Of a stretch of DNA of 26,725 nt, positions 7,692 through 13,838 are shown piece after piece. This stretch comes from JBJMQS01 sp045802605. Lineage in GTDB: Bacteria > Planctomycetota > Planctomycetia > Gemmatales > Gemmataceae. The stretch spans positions 1 through 26,725 of the forward strand of contig JBJMQS010000071.1 in the NCBI GenBank assembly GCA_045802605.1, written 5' to 3'. A model generated the notes under the pieces. It was not told where the DNA came from. It saw only the letters and a program-made list of their open reading frames with translations, and did no database searches. How positions within the stretch are numbered: the stretch's first letter is position 1; every line of letters starts with the position of its first letter. Made by a program: the position numbers and the translations under genes.

Positions 7692-8729
7692 ATGAAGGTC
7701 GGGATCGTTGGTTTTGCGGGCTCCGGCAAGAGCACGGTTTTTCGATGGCTCACCGGTGTCGCGCCCGATCCGGCCCGTGTGCAGCAAGGGCAGACGGGCA
7801 TAGCCAAGATACCCGACGCTCGACTCGACCGTATGTCAGCGTTGTTTAAACCTAAGAAAACAACATACGCGGAAATTGCCTTTCTCGACACCCCCGGCCT
7901 CGATCTGAGCGAACGTCGTGACAATCCGCGACGGCTCGGCATCCTCAGAGAATCCAATGGGTTGCTGGTCCTTCTCAACGGGTTTTCCGGCAGCGATCCG
8001 GCCGTGGAATTGGCTCGTTTTCGCGAGGAACTGGCCTTTGCCGATCTGGAAATCGTGACCAACCGGATGAGCAAAGTCGAGGCAGGGCTTAAGAAGCCAA
8101 AGCCTGCCAAAGAGAAAGATGCCGATCAGGCGGAACTCGATGTCCTAAAGAAAATCGCCGCCGCTCTTGAGGAAGGCCACGCTCCGCGGGACATCGGCCT
8201 GAAGCCGGACGAAGAGAAGTTCGTTCGCTCATTCCAACTGTTGACGCTGAAGCCGGAATTGGCGTTTCTCAATCAAGGCGAGGCATCGCTGAAACAGCCG
8301 CTGCCGGCGAAGTTGCTTGAGCTAGCGCCAAACACACTCGCGGCACCGGCCGGCTTGGAAATGGAGTTGGAGCAACTCTCCGATGAGGATCGCGCGGCGT
8401 TCGCCGCTGACTTGGGCATTAGCGGTTCGATGCGAGATGAAACCGTTCAGAAGATCTTTGCCGGGATGAATCGGATTGTCTTCCTCACCGTCGGTGACGA
8501 CGAGTGCCGGGCGTGGCCGCTCGACCGTGGCGCGGATGCTACGGAAGGAGCGGGCGCAATCCACACCGATCTCGCGAAGCGATTCGTGCGGGCCGAAGTC
8601 GTGTCGTACGACGACTTCGTCAAAGTCGGCTCAATGAAGGAAGCCAAGTCCCACGGCGTCTACCGGCTCGAAGGGAAGACCTACATCGTGCAAGATGGCG
8701 ACATCATGCATATCTTGTCGAGTTCGTAA
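7692..8729 (+). CDS. Divergent YchF/OLA1-like GTPase with a C-terminal TGS-like domain
   Basis: A 345-aa P-loop protein. G1 is GFAGSGKST (7-15), G3 is DTPGL (66-70), and NQGE (194-197) fits the NxxE G4 typical of YchF. A charged helical insert (about 100-175, many Lys and Glu) matches the YchF coiled coil. The last 80 residues (VVSYDDF, YRLEGKTYIVQDGDIMHI) match the YchF C-terminal TGS/DUF933 domain closely. Canonical YchF has GLPNVGKST and DIAGL, so this is an unusual relative, probably a paralogue rather than the housekeeping copy. The start is supported by GGGGG about 6 nt upstream. YchF proteins bind ribosomes and often prefer ATP; the role of this branch is unknown. Confidence 0.88.
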   Translation: MKVGIVGFAGSGKSTVFRWLTGVAPDPARVQQGQTGIAKIPDARLDRMSALFKPKKTTYAEIAFLDTPGLDLSERRDNPRRLGILRESNGLLVLLNGFSGSDPAVELARFREELAFADLEIVTNRMSKVEAGLKKPKPAKEKDADQAELDVLKKIAAALEEGHAPRDIGLKPDEEKFVRSFQLLTLKPELAFLNQGEASLKQPLPAKLLELAPNTLAAPAGLEMELEQLSDEDRAAFAADLGISGSMRDETVQKIFAGMNRIVFLTVGDDECRAWPLDRGADATEGAGAIHTDLAKRFVRAEVVSYDDFVKVGSMKEAKSHGVYRLEGKTYIVQDGDIMHILSSS

Positions 8730-8732
8730 TTG

Positions 8733-8790
8733 AACGAGCCGGACGCGTAAGCGACGGAATAGACACAGTCGCTTACGCGTCCGGCTCGTT
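8733..8790. repeat. Perfect 23-bp palindrome between convergent genes
   Basis: The left arm (8733-8755) and right arm (8768-8790) are perfect reverse complements over 23 bp, with a 12-nt loop (8756-8767). It starts 4 nt after the YchF-like stop. Its right arm covers the last codons and the TAA stop of galT. It could act as a bidirectional terminator hairpin, although no U-tract follows on either strand. It resembles the palindrome at 26683-26725, sharing an AGCCxGACG core. Confidence 0.93.
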
Positions 8791-9705
8791 AAGCCGCTTC
8801 GCTGCTTCCTCTGGAGGCAGCGGGTTGATGAAGATTCCCGCACCCCATTCAAAGCCGGCGACGCCGGTCAGCCGCGGCAACAACTCGAAGTGCCAATGAA
8901 AATTCGCGTCAGTCCATGGTCCAGTGTGCAGGATCAGGTTGTACGCTGGAGCGTCGGCGGCCGACCCCAGCCGGCCCAGTAGCCATTGCAATTCGGTTGC
9001 AAGGAACCGGAGGTCCTCGGTCCCTTCAAAGTGTCGCGCATGGCTTCGTGGAAGCAGCCATGTCTCGTAAGGGAATCGCGCTGCAAAGGCGGAGAGAATC
9101 ACGAACTCATCTGTCGTTCGCACAACGCGGCATCTATCGGCCAACTCCCGACCGATCATCTCACAAAACGCACATTTGTCGAAGCACGCTGCCGCCTCGG
9201 CTTCAATCACCGGCGGCACCTCCGGCAACGCGATGATCTGTCCGTGGGCATGCGTTAACGAAGCACCGGCGGCCGCCCCGTGGTTTTTGAAATACTGAGC
9301 GTATGCAAACTTGTGAGTCTCGCGCAGCGTTCGTAGGCGATCGCGAACTACACCGAGCATTTCTACCACCTGCAAATGCGACAGGTGTGTGAGCGACGAG
9401 ACATGCTTGGGGCAATCAATGACGAGTTCATGGCTACCCGAGCCCGTTTCCAACCGCACGGCGGGGAAACGATTGGGCACGACACGTACACGCCATCCTG
9501 GCCCATCCGCGGCCAACCCGGTGTCTCGCAGTGCCATAATCTCCGGCGGCGTCTGAGCCTCGCGGCTTTCGCACAGCGGGCAATCACCAGAGTCGTCGGC
9601 GAGTTGCGTGGCGACGTCGGCGTGTGGCCGGGCCGCTCGCTCCGGGGCGATGAGCACTGGCCGGCCGGTGATGGGATCGCGGCAGAGGTGGGGGAACTGG
9701 TTCAC
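8773..9705 (-). CDS. galT: Galactose-1-phosphate uridylyltransferase family protein
   Basis: A HIT-superfamily nucleotidyltransferase exchanging UMP between UDP-glucose and galactose-1-phosphate (Leloir pathway). The 310-aa product has DPITGRPVLIAPERA near its start, a CPLC zinc pair, a CAFC pair, the active-site HxHxQ as HAHGQ, and the C-terminal HWHFELLPRL and GFEWGAGIFINP stretches. The start is a GTG at 9705 whose GTGA overlaps the PIN toxin stop. Extending upstream would run 170 bp into that gene with unconserved sequence. The last residues (NEPDA) and the stop come from the palindrome at 8733-8790. The neighbouring glgA suggests sugar-nucleotide or glycogen metabolism; an ADP-glucose phosphorylase-like activity is an alternative. 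Confidence 0.88.
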   Translation of the reverse strand: MNQFPHLCRDPITGRPVLIAPERAARPHADVATQLADDSGDCPLCESREAQTPPEIMALRDTGLAADGPGWRVRVVPNRFPAVRLETGSGSHELVIDCPKHVSSLTHLSHLQVVEMLGVVRDRLRTLRETHKFAYAQYFKNHGAAAGASLTHAHGQIIALPEVPPVIEAEAAACFDKCAFCEMIGRELADRCRVVRTTDEFVILSAFAARFPYETWLLPRSHARHFEGTEDLRFLATELQWLLGRLGSAADAPAYNLILHTGPWTDANFHWHFELLPRLTGVAGFEWGAGIFINPLPPEEAAKRLNEPDA

Positions 9706-10112
9706 GGGAGAACCGTGAAATGATCGAGGCCAATAGGACGGTAAATGTGGAAGTGATGATCGATGGTAAAAACAGTTTGGATATTCAGCTTTTCCGCGAC
9801 GGTGACAAGCGACGCATCGGCCAGTGACATCGGCAAGTCGGCATATTGGTTCATTAACTCTCGCATGCGACGACAATCACTAATGTCGTTTCCGTGAATC
9901 AGCAGCGCCCCGCGCTCCCACATCATCCACAGCCGCTCTTGACCACTGAGTCCGCAGTTTCTTCCCAAGAAGTACATTGCTTCCGCAAGACACGGCCAGG
10001 TGGTCAACATCGGATCTGCAGGCAATGTGTCAAGCGCCAGACTACACTGCTTGTGATGCGCGTCGTTGACGTCGAGAATCGCGATGAGAGGGCCTGAATC
10101 ACAGAGAATCAA
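9702..10112 (-). CDS. PIN-domain ribonuclease toxin (VapC-like)
   Basis: A 136-aa PIN-domain protein, likely an endoribonuclease toxin. The acidic cluster that binds metal is visible: Asp5 (CDSGPLIAILD), Glu44 (LAEAMYFLG), Asp99 (LADASLV) and Asp118 (FTIDHHF). The start is TTG at 10112, overlapping the antitoxin stop as TTGA, with GGAGA about 9 nt upstream. The stop overlaps the GTG of galT as GTGA. Toxin and antitoxin are therefore probably translationally coupled to each other and to galT. The family assignment is strong; the RNA target is unknown. Confidence 0.9.
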   Translation of the reverse strand: MILCDSGPLIAILDVNDAHHKQCSLALDTLPADPMLTTWPCLAEAMYFLGRNCGLSGQERLWMMWERGALLIHGNDISDCRRMRELMNQYADLPMSLADASLVTVAEKLNIQTVFTIDHHFHIYRPIGLDHFTVLP

Positions 10113-10384
10113 CGTGATTGTCTCCGATGCTCTTCTTCAACATAATCCGTGAACAATTCGCCGGCGCGTTCTGAACCATCGCTTCGACCGCTTGCTACCG
10201 AACCGATTATGTCGGCCAGTCGTTCGCGCATGGTTTGCCCTGGCCTTGGGGTTGTCTGCAGAGAGTGCTCCCCATTCTTCACAAACTTCGCCGCGATTGC
10301 CTCAGCCGGCGAGGTGCCCATCGACTCCGCTTCCTTTTGGACGGCGGCGAAAACTTCGTCCGGCAAATCGATTGAATGACTCAT
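10109..10384 (-). CDS. Antitoxin partner of the PIN toxin
   Basis: A 91-aa charged protein. The N-terminus (MSHSIDLPDEVFAAVQKEA) looks like a short strand followed by helices, as in ribbon-helix-helix-type DNA-binding antitoxins, and the acidic C-terminus (TDYVEEEHRRQSR) would be the toxin-binding tail. Identification rests mainly on size and position directly before the PIN gene with a 4-nt overlap. GGTGGAG about 9 nt upstream of the ATG is a good ribosome site. The gene begins 30 nt after the glgA stop on the same strand, so it may share the glgA transcript. Such antitoxins usually autorepress, but no operator is obvious in the short gap. Confidence 0.78.
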   Translation of the reverse strand: MSHSIDLPDEVFAAVQKEAESMGTSPAEAIAAKFVKNGEHSLQTTPRPGQTMRERLADIIGSVASGRSDGSERAGELFTDYVEEEHRRQSR

Positions 10385-10414
10385 CGCAAATTACTCCACC
10401 AAGTAACCCTCGCA

Positions 10415-11932
10415 TTATACCCCAATCATCCGCCGGTAGAGATTCTCGTATTCGCCGGCGGAGCGGTCCCAACTCCAATCTTGCCGCATGCCGTTCTGCA
10501 CGAGCTGCTTCCAGACGTCGGTGCGGTTGCGATAGACGTGCACAGCACGATCGATCGCGCCGAGCAATGCGTGGCCGTTGTATAGGCCAAAGCGGAAGCC
10601 GGTGGCTCGGCTCGCCGTGAGATTGCTCTCGGTAGTGTCAAAGATCGTGTCGTGCAAGCCGCCGACGTCGCGCACGATCGGCACCGTGCCGTAGCGGAGC
10701 GAATAAAGCTGATTCAACCCGGCCGGCTCATATTTACTCGGCATCAGGAACATGTCCGCCCCGGCTTCGATCAGGTGCGCAAGGGGATCAGAGAATCCAA
10801 AGTGCACGCCGACACGCTGCGGATACCGGTCGCGGAATTGTTGCAGCCAGTAGTGGTAGTGCTGATCACCTTCGCCCAAAATCACGAATTGCACATCGCG
10901 GCCAATCATCTGCTCGGCGACTTCCAGAATAAGTTCGATGCCCTTTTGCTCCGCGAGACGACTGACCACACCGAGCATTGGCGTGCGCGGCCACTCGGGA
11001 AGATGGAAGTAACGCTGTAGCGCGGCTTTGTTTTCCGGCTTGAATTCGAAAACGTTATTGACGTCGAACTTCGCTGGCAGGTGGGGGTCGGTGGCTGGGT
11101 TCCAGTCGTCGTAATCGACGCCATTGAGGATACCGCAGAGGCGATGTCGCCGCGAAGCGAGCGTCGATTCCATGCCGCAGCCGAACGCCGACGTTTGGAT
11201 TTCCTCGGCGTAGCGCGGGCTGACCGTGTTGATCCAGTCGGAGTAAACGATCCCCGCTTTCAGGAAGTTCAGCGTGCCGTGGCTCTCAAGCTTGTCATGA
11301 CTGTAAAGACTGGCGTCGAGATTGGTAACTGCCATTGTGCTGGGGCTGAACTGACCCTGATACGCGATGTTGTGAATCGTCAGCAACATCCGCGGTTGGT
11401 AATACTCTGGCTTCGCGCGGCCATACAGATCGCGCGCGTAGACCGGCACGAGGCCGGTCTGCCAATCGTTGCAATGGATGACGTCGGGCCAAAAGCCGAG
11501 CTTGGGCAACATCTCGAGACAAGCGCGAGTAAAGAAGACGAACCGCTCGGCGTTGTCCGGATAGTCGCGCTTGTTGCCGTGGTCGGTGAAGTTGTAGATG
11601 CCGCGGCCCGCACCAGGATCGTCACGCTCGAAGAAGTGCTGTTGCTCAATCAAATAGATCGGAACTTCCGACTTCGGTAGATAGGTCCACGACACCCGGC
11701 CCGGATATGAATGCGGGCCGACGTGAATATCCACGCCGACTTCTGTGGGCTCGGGCGCCCGCCAGGCCTTGCGGGCACTGTTGTAGCAGGGGATCGCCAC
11801 GCGGACGTCGATGCCGCGCTTGTGCAGCGCGCGGGGCAACGCCGTGGCCACATCGGCGAGCCCGCCCGTCTTGGCGAAGCCCGCTGCCTCAGAGGCCATG
11901 AACAATACGCGCAAAGGTCGATCGAGGGTCAT
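10415..11932 (-). CDS. glgA: Glycogen synthase (ADP-glucose type, GT5)
   Basis: Transfers glucose from ADP-glucose to growing alpha-1,4-glucan in the cytoplasm. The 505-aa protein has the GT5 signature KTGGLADV (21-28, Lys21 binding ADP-glucose), HCNDWQTGLVP (153-163), LLTIHN (183-188), the NTVSPRYAEEI stretch, SRLAEQKG (324-331) and the catalytic EPAGLNQ (402-408). Length is normal for bacterial GlgA. The region before the ATG at 11932 has only a weak ribosome site. It is the first gene of a minus-strand unit continuing into the toxin-antitoxin pair and galT. A terminator-like hairpin separates it from the lipoprotein gene upstream. Confidence 0.95.
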   Translation of the reverse strand: MTLDRPLRVLFMASEAAGFAKTGGLADVATALPRALHKRGIDVRVAIPCYNSARKAWRAPEPTEVGVDIHVGPHSYPGRVSWTYLPKSEVPIYLIEQQHFFERDDPGAGRGIYNFTDHGNKRDYPDNAERFVFFTRACLEMLPKLGFWPDVIHCNDWQTGLVPVYARDLYGRAKPEYYQPRMLLTIHNIAYQGQFSPSTMAVTNLDASLYSHDKLESHGTLNFLKAGIVYSDWINTVSPRYAEEIQTSAFGCGMESTLASRRHRLCGILNGVDYDDWNPATDPHLPAKFDVNNVFEFKPENKAALQRYFHLPEWPRTPMLGVVSRLAEQKGIELILEVAEQMIGRDVQFVILGEGDQHYHYWLQQFRDRYPQRVGVHFGFSDPLAHLIEAGADMFLMPSKYEPAGLNQLYSLRYGTVPIVRDVGGLHDTIFDTTESNLTASRATGFRFGLYNGHALLGAIDRAVHVYRNRTDVWKQLVQNGMRQDWSWDRSAGEYENLYRRMIGV

Positions 11933-11976
11933 GAGGCTCGGGTTAAGTTGGGCAAGTTCGGAAGATTAAACGCGAA

Positions 11977-12004
11977 AAGCCCCTGGGTTGCAACCCGGGG
12001 GCTT
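11977..12004 (-). terminator. Intrinsic terminator-like hairpin after the lipoprotein gene
   Basis: A 13-bp stem with one mismatch (arms 11977-11989 and 11992-12004, loop of 2 nt) is GC-rich. On the minus strand it is followed by a TTTTCGCG run. It lies 75 nt past the stop of the 12079-12624 gene and 45 nt before glgA, which fits a rho-independent terminator isolating the two. Confidence 0.65.
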
Positions 12005-12050
12005 CTCTCATTCGCTTTGCCGCTCAGCTCAACGCTGACACATACCCAAT

Positions 12051-12067
12051 GTCAGGCACAGCCTGAC
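12051..12067. repeat. Small perfect hairpin downstream of the lipoprotein gene
   Basis: GTCAGGC and GCCTGAC (7 bp) flank a 3-nt loop, 11 nt after the minus-strand gene stop at 12079. Together with the terminator-like stem at 11977-12004 it gives two consecutive hairpins in the 3' region. Part of a dispersed repeat is possible. Confidence 0.6.
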
Positions 12068-12078
12068 CTACAGCGGTG

Positions 12079-12624
12079 TTAGTACCCGCCCAGGTCTCGC
12101 GAGACGGCTGCTTGGGCCGCTGGGTTCGGGCCCACCCACAAGTGCAGGTGGTCCTTGTCGATGTACACGACCTGCACCCGATCCTTGACGATCTTGGCCG
12201 CGATCGGCTGGCTCGCCAGGCGAGTGTCCTTGTAATAAATCGTGCACTTCCAATGGCAATGGTGGAGTTGCGCCGGCCCGACCAGCGGGTAGAACCGCGG
12301 CGGGTCGATCTTGTCCACGATCCGTTCCGGCACGATCTCGATGTCGTCGCGGAACTCTTCATAGACGAACGGGATGCCGCGGCTCATGCGAGGCATGGTT
12401 CGCAGTACTTCCAAGTCCGTCGGCGGGTCTTCGCAAATCGGCAACGGGAAGCCGTCGCGGATCGGCGGCAAGATCGGCGTGCGGAAATCGTTGGGATGCT
12501 GATACTTGTCGTCCATGCGCTCAGCGACCCACGCCTGCTGCGGGAACCAAAAGAGGCAGCCGGACCCCGAAAGCGCCCAAAGCGCCGCGATCAAGGTCAT
12601 GGGCCGAAGCCATCGCCGTGTCAT
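12079..12624 (-). CDS. Putative lipoprotein of planctomycete type, function unknown
   Basis: A 181-aa protein with a positively charged N-terminus, a short hydrophobic stretch (LIAALWAL) and a lipobox-like SGSGC with Cys23. The lipobox is weak because the -3 residue is Gly. The mature part is rich in Pro, Asp and Arg. Near the C-terminus it carries HHCHWKCTIYYKD and VVYIDKDHLHLWVG, a Cys/His-rich pattern I associate with conserved planctomycete hypotheticals. The ATG follows GGGGGA with about 6 nt spacing. The leader region upstream contains two hairpins (12678-12742). Downstream are terminator-like stems. No function is assigned. Confidence 0.78.
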   Translation of the reverse strand: MTRRWLRPMTLIAALWALSGSGCLFWFPQQAWVAERMDDKYQHPNDFRTPILPPIRDGFPLPICEDPPTDLEVLRTMPRMSRGIPFVYEEFRDDIEIVPERIVDKIDPPRFYPLVGPAQLHHCHWKCTIYYKDTRLASQPIAAKIVKDRVQVVYIDKDHLHLWVGPNPAAQAAVSRDLGGY

Positions 12625-12940
12625 CTGGAATCCCCCATAGCGGCGCTAAAATAGCTGGTCCGGATCGAATGGACCGTGCCGGTTGTATCGGTCAATCGGT
12701 GGAACCGGCTTGAACGAGAATGCGGGAAATACCGCCTCGTTCCCATGCAGGAATCCGCCCAGTGAAATTGGGGTGCACCATCTGGGCCGAGAGCTTTTAC
12801 GGGGCGGAGTCTTTAGGTTGGCTCTAACTCGCAAGGTAGTAAGATGTTGCGAGTGAGGGCTCTGGTGGGCAGAATTTGGAGCCAGGCACCCTCGGACAAC
12901 TCCAGTGATTCTGTGTCTGGGCCGAACCATAGTTCGACTT
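12625..12940. other. Gene-free stretch with a series of hairpins
   Basis: No convincing coding region on either strand. Perfect inverted repeats seen are GCCGGTT/AACCGGC (12678-12684 and 12703-12709), GAACGAG/CTCGTTC (12712-12718 and 12736-12742, enclosing an inner GCGG/CCGC stem), ACTCGCAA/TTGCGAGT (12827-12834 and 12847-12854) and GAGGG/CCCTC enclosing GGCTC/GAGCC (12855-12893). The stretch is the leader side of the lipoprotein gene on the minus strand and runs into the mirrored repeat array on the right. It could hold a structured RNA, a leader, or decayed repeats. Confidence 0.5.
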
Positions 12941-12942
12941 AC

Positions 12943-13215
12943 ATTTCGTGGTCAGCCGTGAAGTCCTTGCATTTTGAGCCGTGTCTGGCACTCATGCATT
13001 TCGTGGCTTGGTCTGACGCTTCCTCCACTTCGTGGCCGGGTCTGAAGGTCGCCTTTGGCGACCGAAGGCCCGGTTGAACCCGCAAGCGCTTGCCACTCCC
13101 CGGGGCATCGAAGACTCTGCCCCGGCCACGAAATTCAAAGTCTCTGCTTGCCCACGAAATGCAAAGACTCTGCCCGGGCCACGAAATACCAGGAACTTCA
13201 GACCCGCCAGGAAAT
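12943..13215. repeat. Mirrored array of degenerate ~27-bp units around a central palindrome
   Basis: Four units on the left contain ATTTCGTG-like cores at 12943, 12971, 12998 and 13027 (spacing 28, 27, 29). Four on the right contain the reverse complement CACGAAAT-like core at 13127, 13153, 13180 and 13208 (spacing 26, 27, 28). The unit consensus in right-hand orientation is roughly TCAGACCCGGCCACGAAATG followed by CAAGGACT. The two half-arrays point in opposite directions. Between them lie a hairpin GGTCGCC-TTT-GGCGACC (13047-13063) and a perfect 12-bp palindrome GCAAGCGCTTGC (13082-13093). There are no unique spacers, so it is not a CRISPR array. Confidence 0.8.
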
Positions 13216-13268
13216 ACAAAAGCTATCGGTCCTGGAAGAGTGCTGCCGCACAAAGGCAAACGGGTGCC

Positions 13269-13838
13269 ATGGTTTTTCTAAGCCGCATCTACACGAGGTC
13301 CGGCGACGCGGGCGTAACCGGCCTCGGCGATGGTGCGCGCGTCTCCAAGGACACGGCGCGCATTCACGCCATCGGCGATGTGGATGAACTGAATGCCGCC
13401 CTCGGTGTGCTTTTGGCCGACGCGCATGATTGGGCCGAAGCGGAACTCATTCGCAGCATTCAAAATGATCTCTTCGATGTCGGCGCGGATCTCTGTGTGC
13501 CCGCGATTCCCGGCGAGGTGCTGGCGTCGAAGTTGCGTGTGACGGCGCATCAGGTGGAGCGTCTCGAGCAAGCCATCGACCGCTTCAGCGAGCGATTGCA
13601 ACCGCTGACAAGTTTCATTCTGCCCGGCGGTTCGCCAATCGCGGCGGCCTGTCATCTGGCCCGCACCATTTGCCGGCGAGCGGAACGCTCCGTGGTCGCA
13701 CTGCATAATCAAGAGCTGCTCAATACCGAAGTGCTGAAGTATCTGAACCGTTTGTCAGATCTCTTGTTCGTGCTCGCTCGCATTGGCAACGACGATGGCC
13801 GGGGCGACATCCTCTGGGTACCCGGCGAATCGCGGTGA
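13269..13838 (+). CDS. Cob(I)alamin adenosyltransferase, PduO/MMAB type
   Basis: Transfers the adenosyl group of ATP to cob(I)alamin to make coenzyme B12. The 189-aa protein has the N-terminal ATP-binding signature YTRSGDAGVTGLGDGARVSK (residues 8-27), DVDELNAALG, the FILPGG turn, the RTICRRAERSV helix and LKYLNRLSDLLFVLAR near the C-terminus, all family hallmarks. The reading frame is open back to 13032, but that part translates the repeat array, so the ATG at 13269 (MVFLSRIYTRSGD) is chosen although its ribosome site is weak. The 3' end overlaps the convergent permease gene by 84 bp. No B12-dependent enzyme is in view. Confidence 0.92.
   Translation: MVFLSRIYTRSGDAGVTGLGDGARVSKDTARIHAIGDVDELNAALGVLLADAHDWAEAELIRSIQNDLFDVGADLCVPAIPGEVLASKLRVTAHQVERLEQAIDRFSERLQPLTSFILPGGSPIAAACHLARTICRRAERSVVALHNQELLNTEVLKYLNRLSDLLFVLARIGNDDGRGDILWVPGESR

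Noticed and set aside
9706..9876. Longer galT start at 9876
   Set aside because: It would overlap the PIN toxin gene by 175 bp and add 57 unconserved residues; the GTG at 9705 overlaps the toxin stop neatly.
11081..11680. Plus-strand open frame of 199 codons inside glgA
   Set aside because: Antisense shadow of a conserved glgA segment.
12943..13215. CRISPR-like array
   Set aside because: The units are contiguous and degenerate, have no unique spacers, and change orientation in the middle; no cas genes are nearby.
13032..13268. 79-residue upstream extension of the adenosyltransferase reading frame
   Set aside because: It only translates the mirrored repeat array. The family N-terminus (YTRSGD) begins just after the ATG at 13269.
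12943..13268. Cobalamin riboswitch before the adenosyltransferase gene
   Set aside because: I looked for a B12-box. Only a short GCCACT fragment (13091-13096) is present, without the surrounding conserved core.
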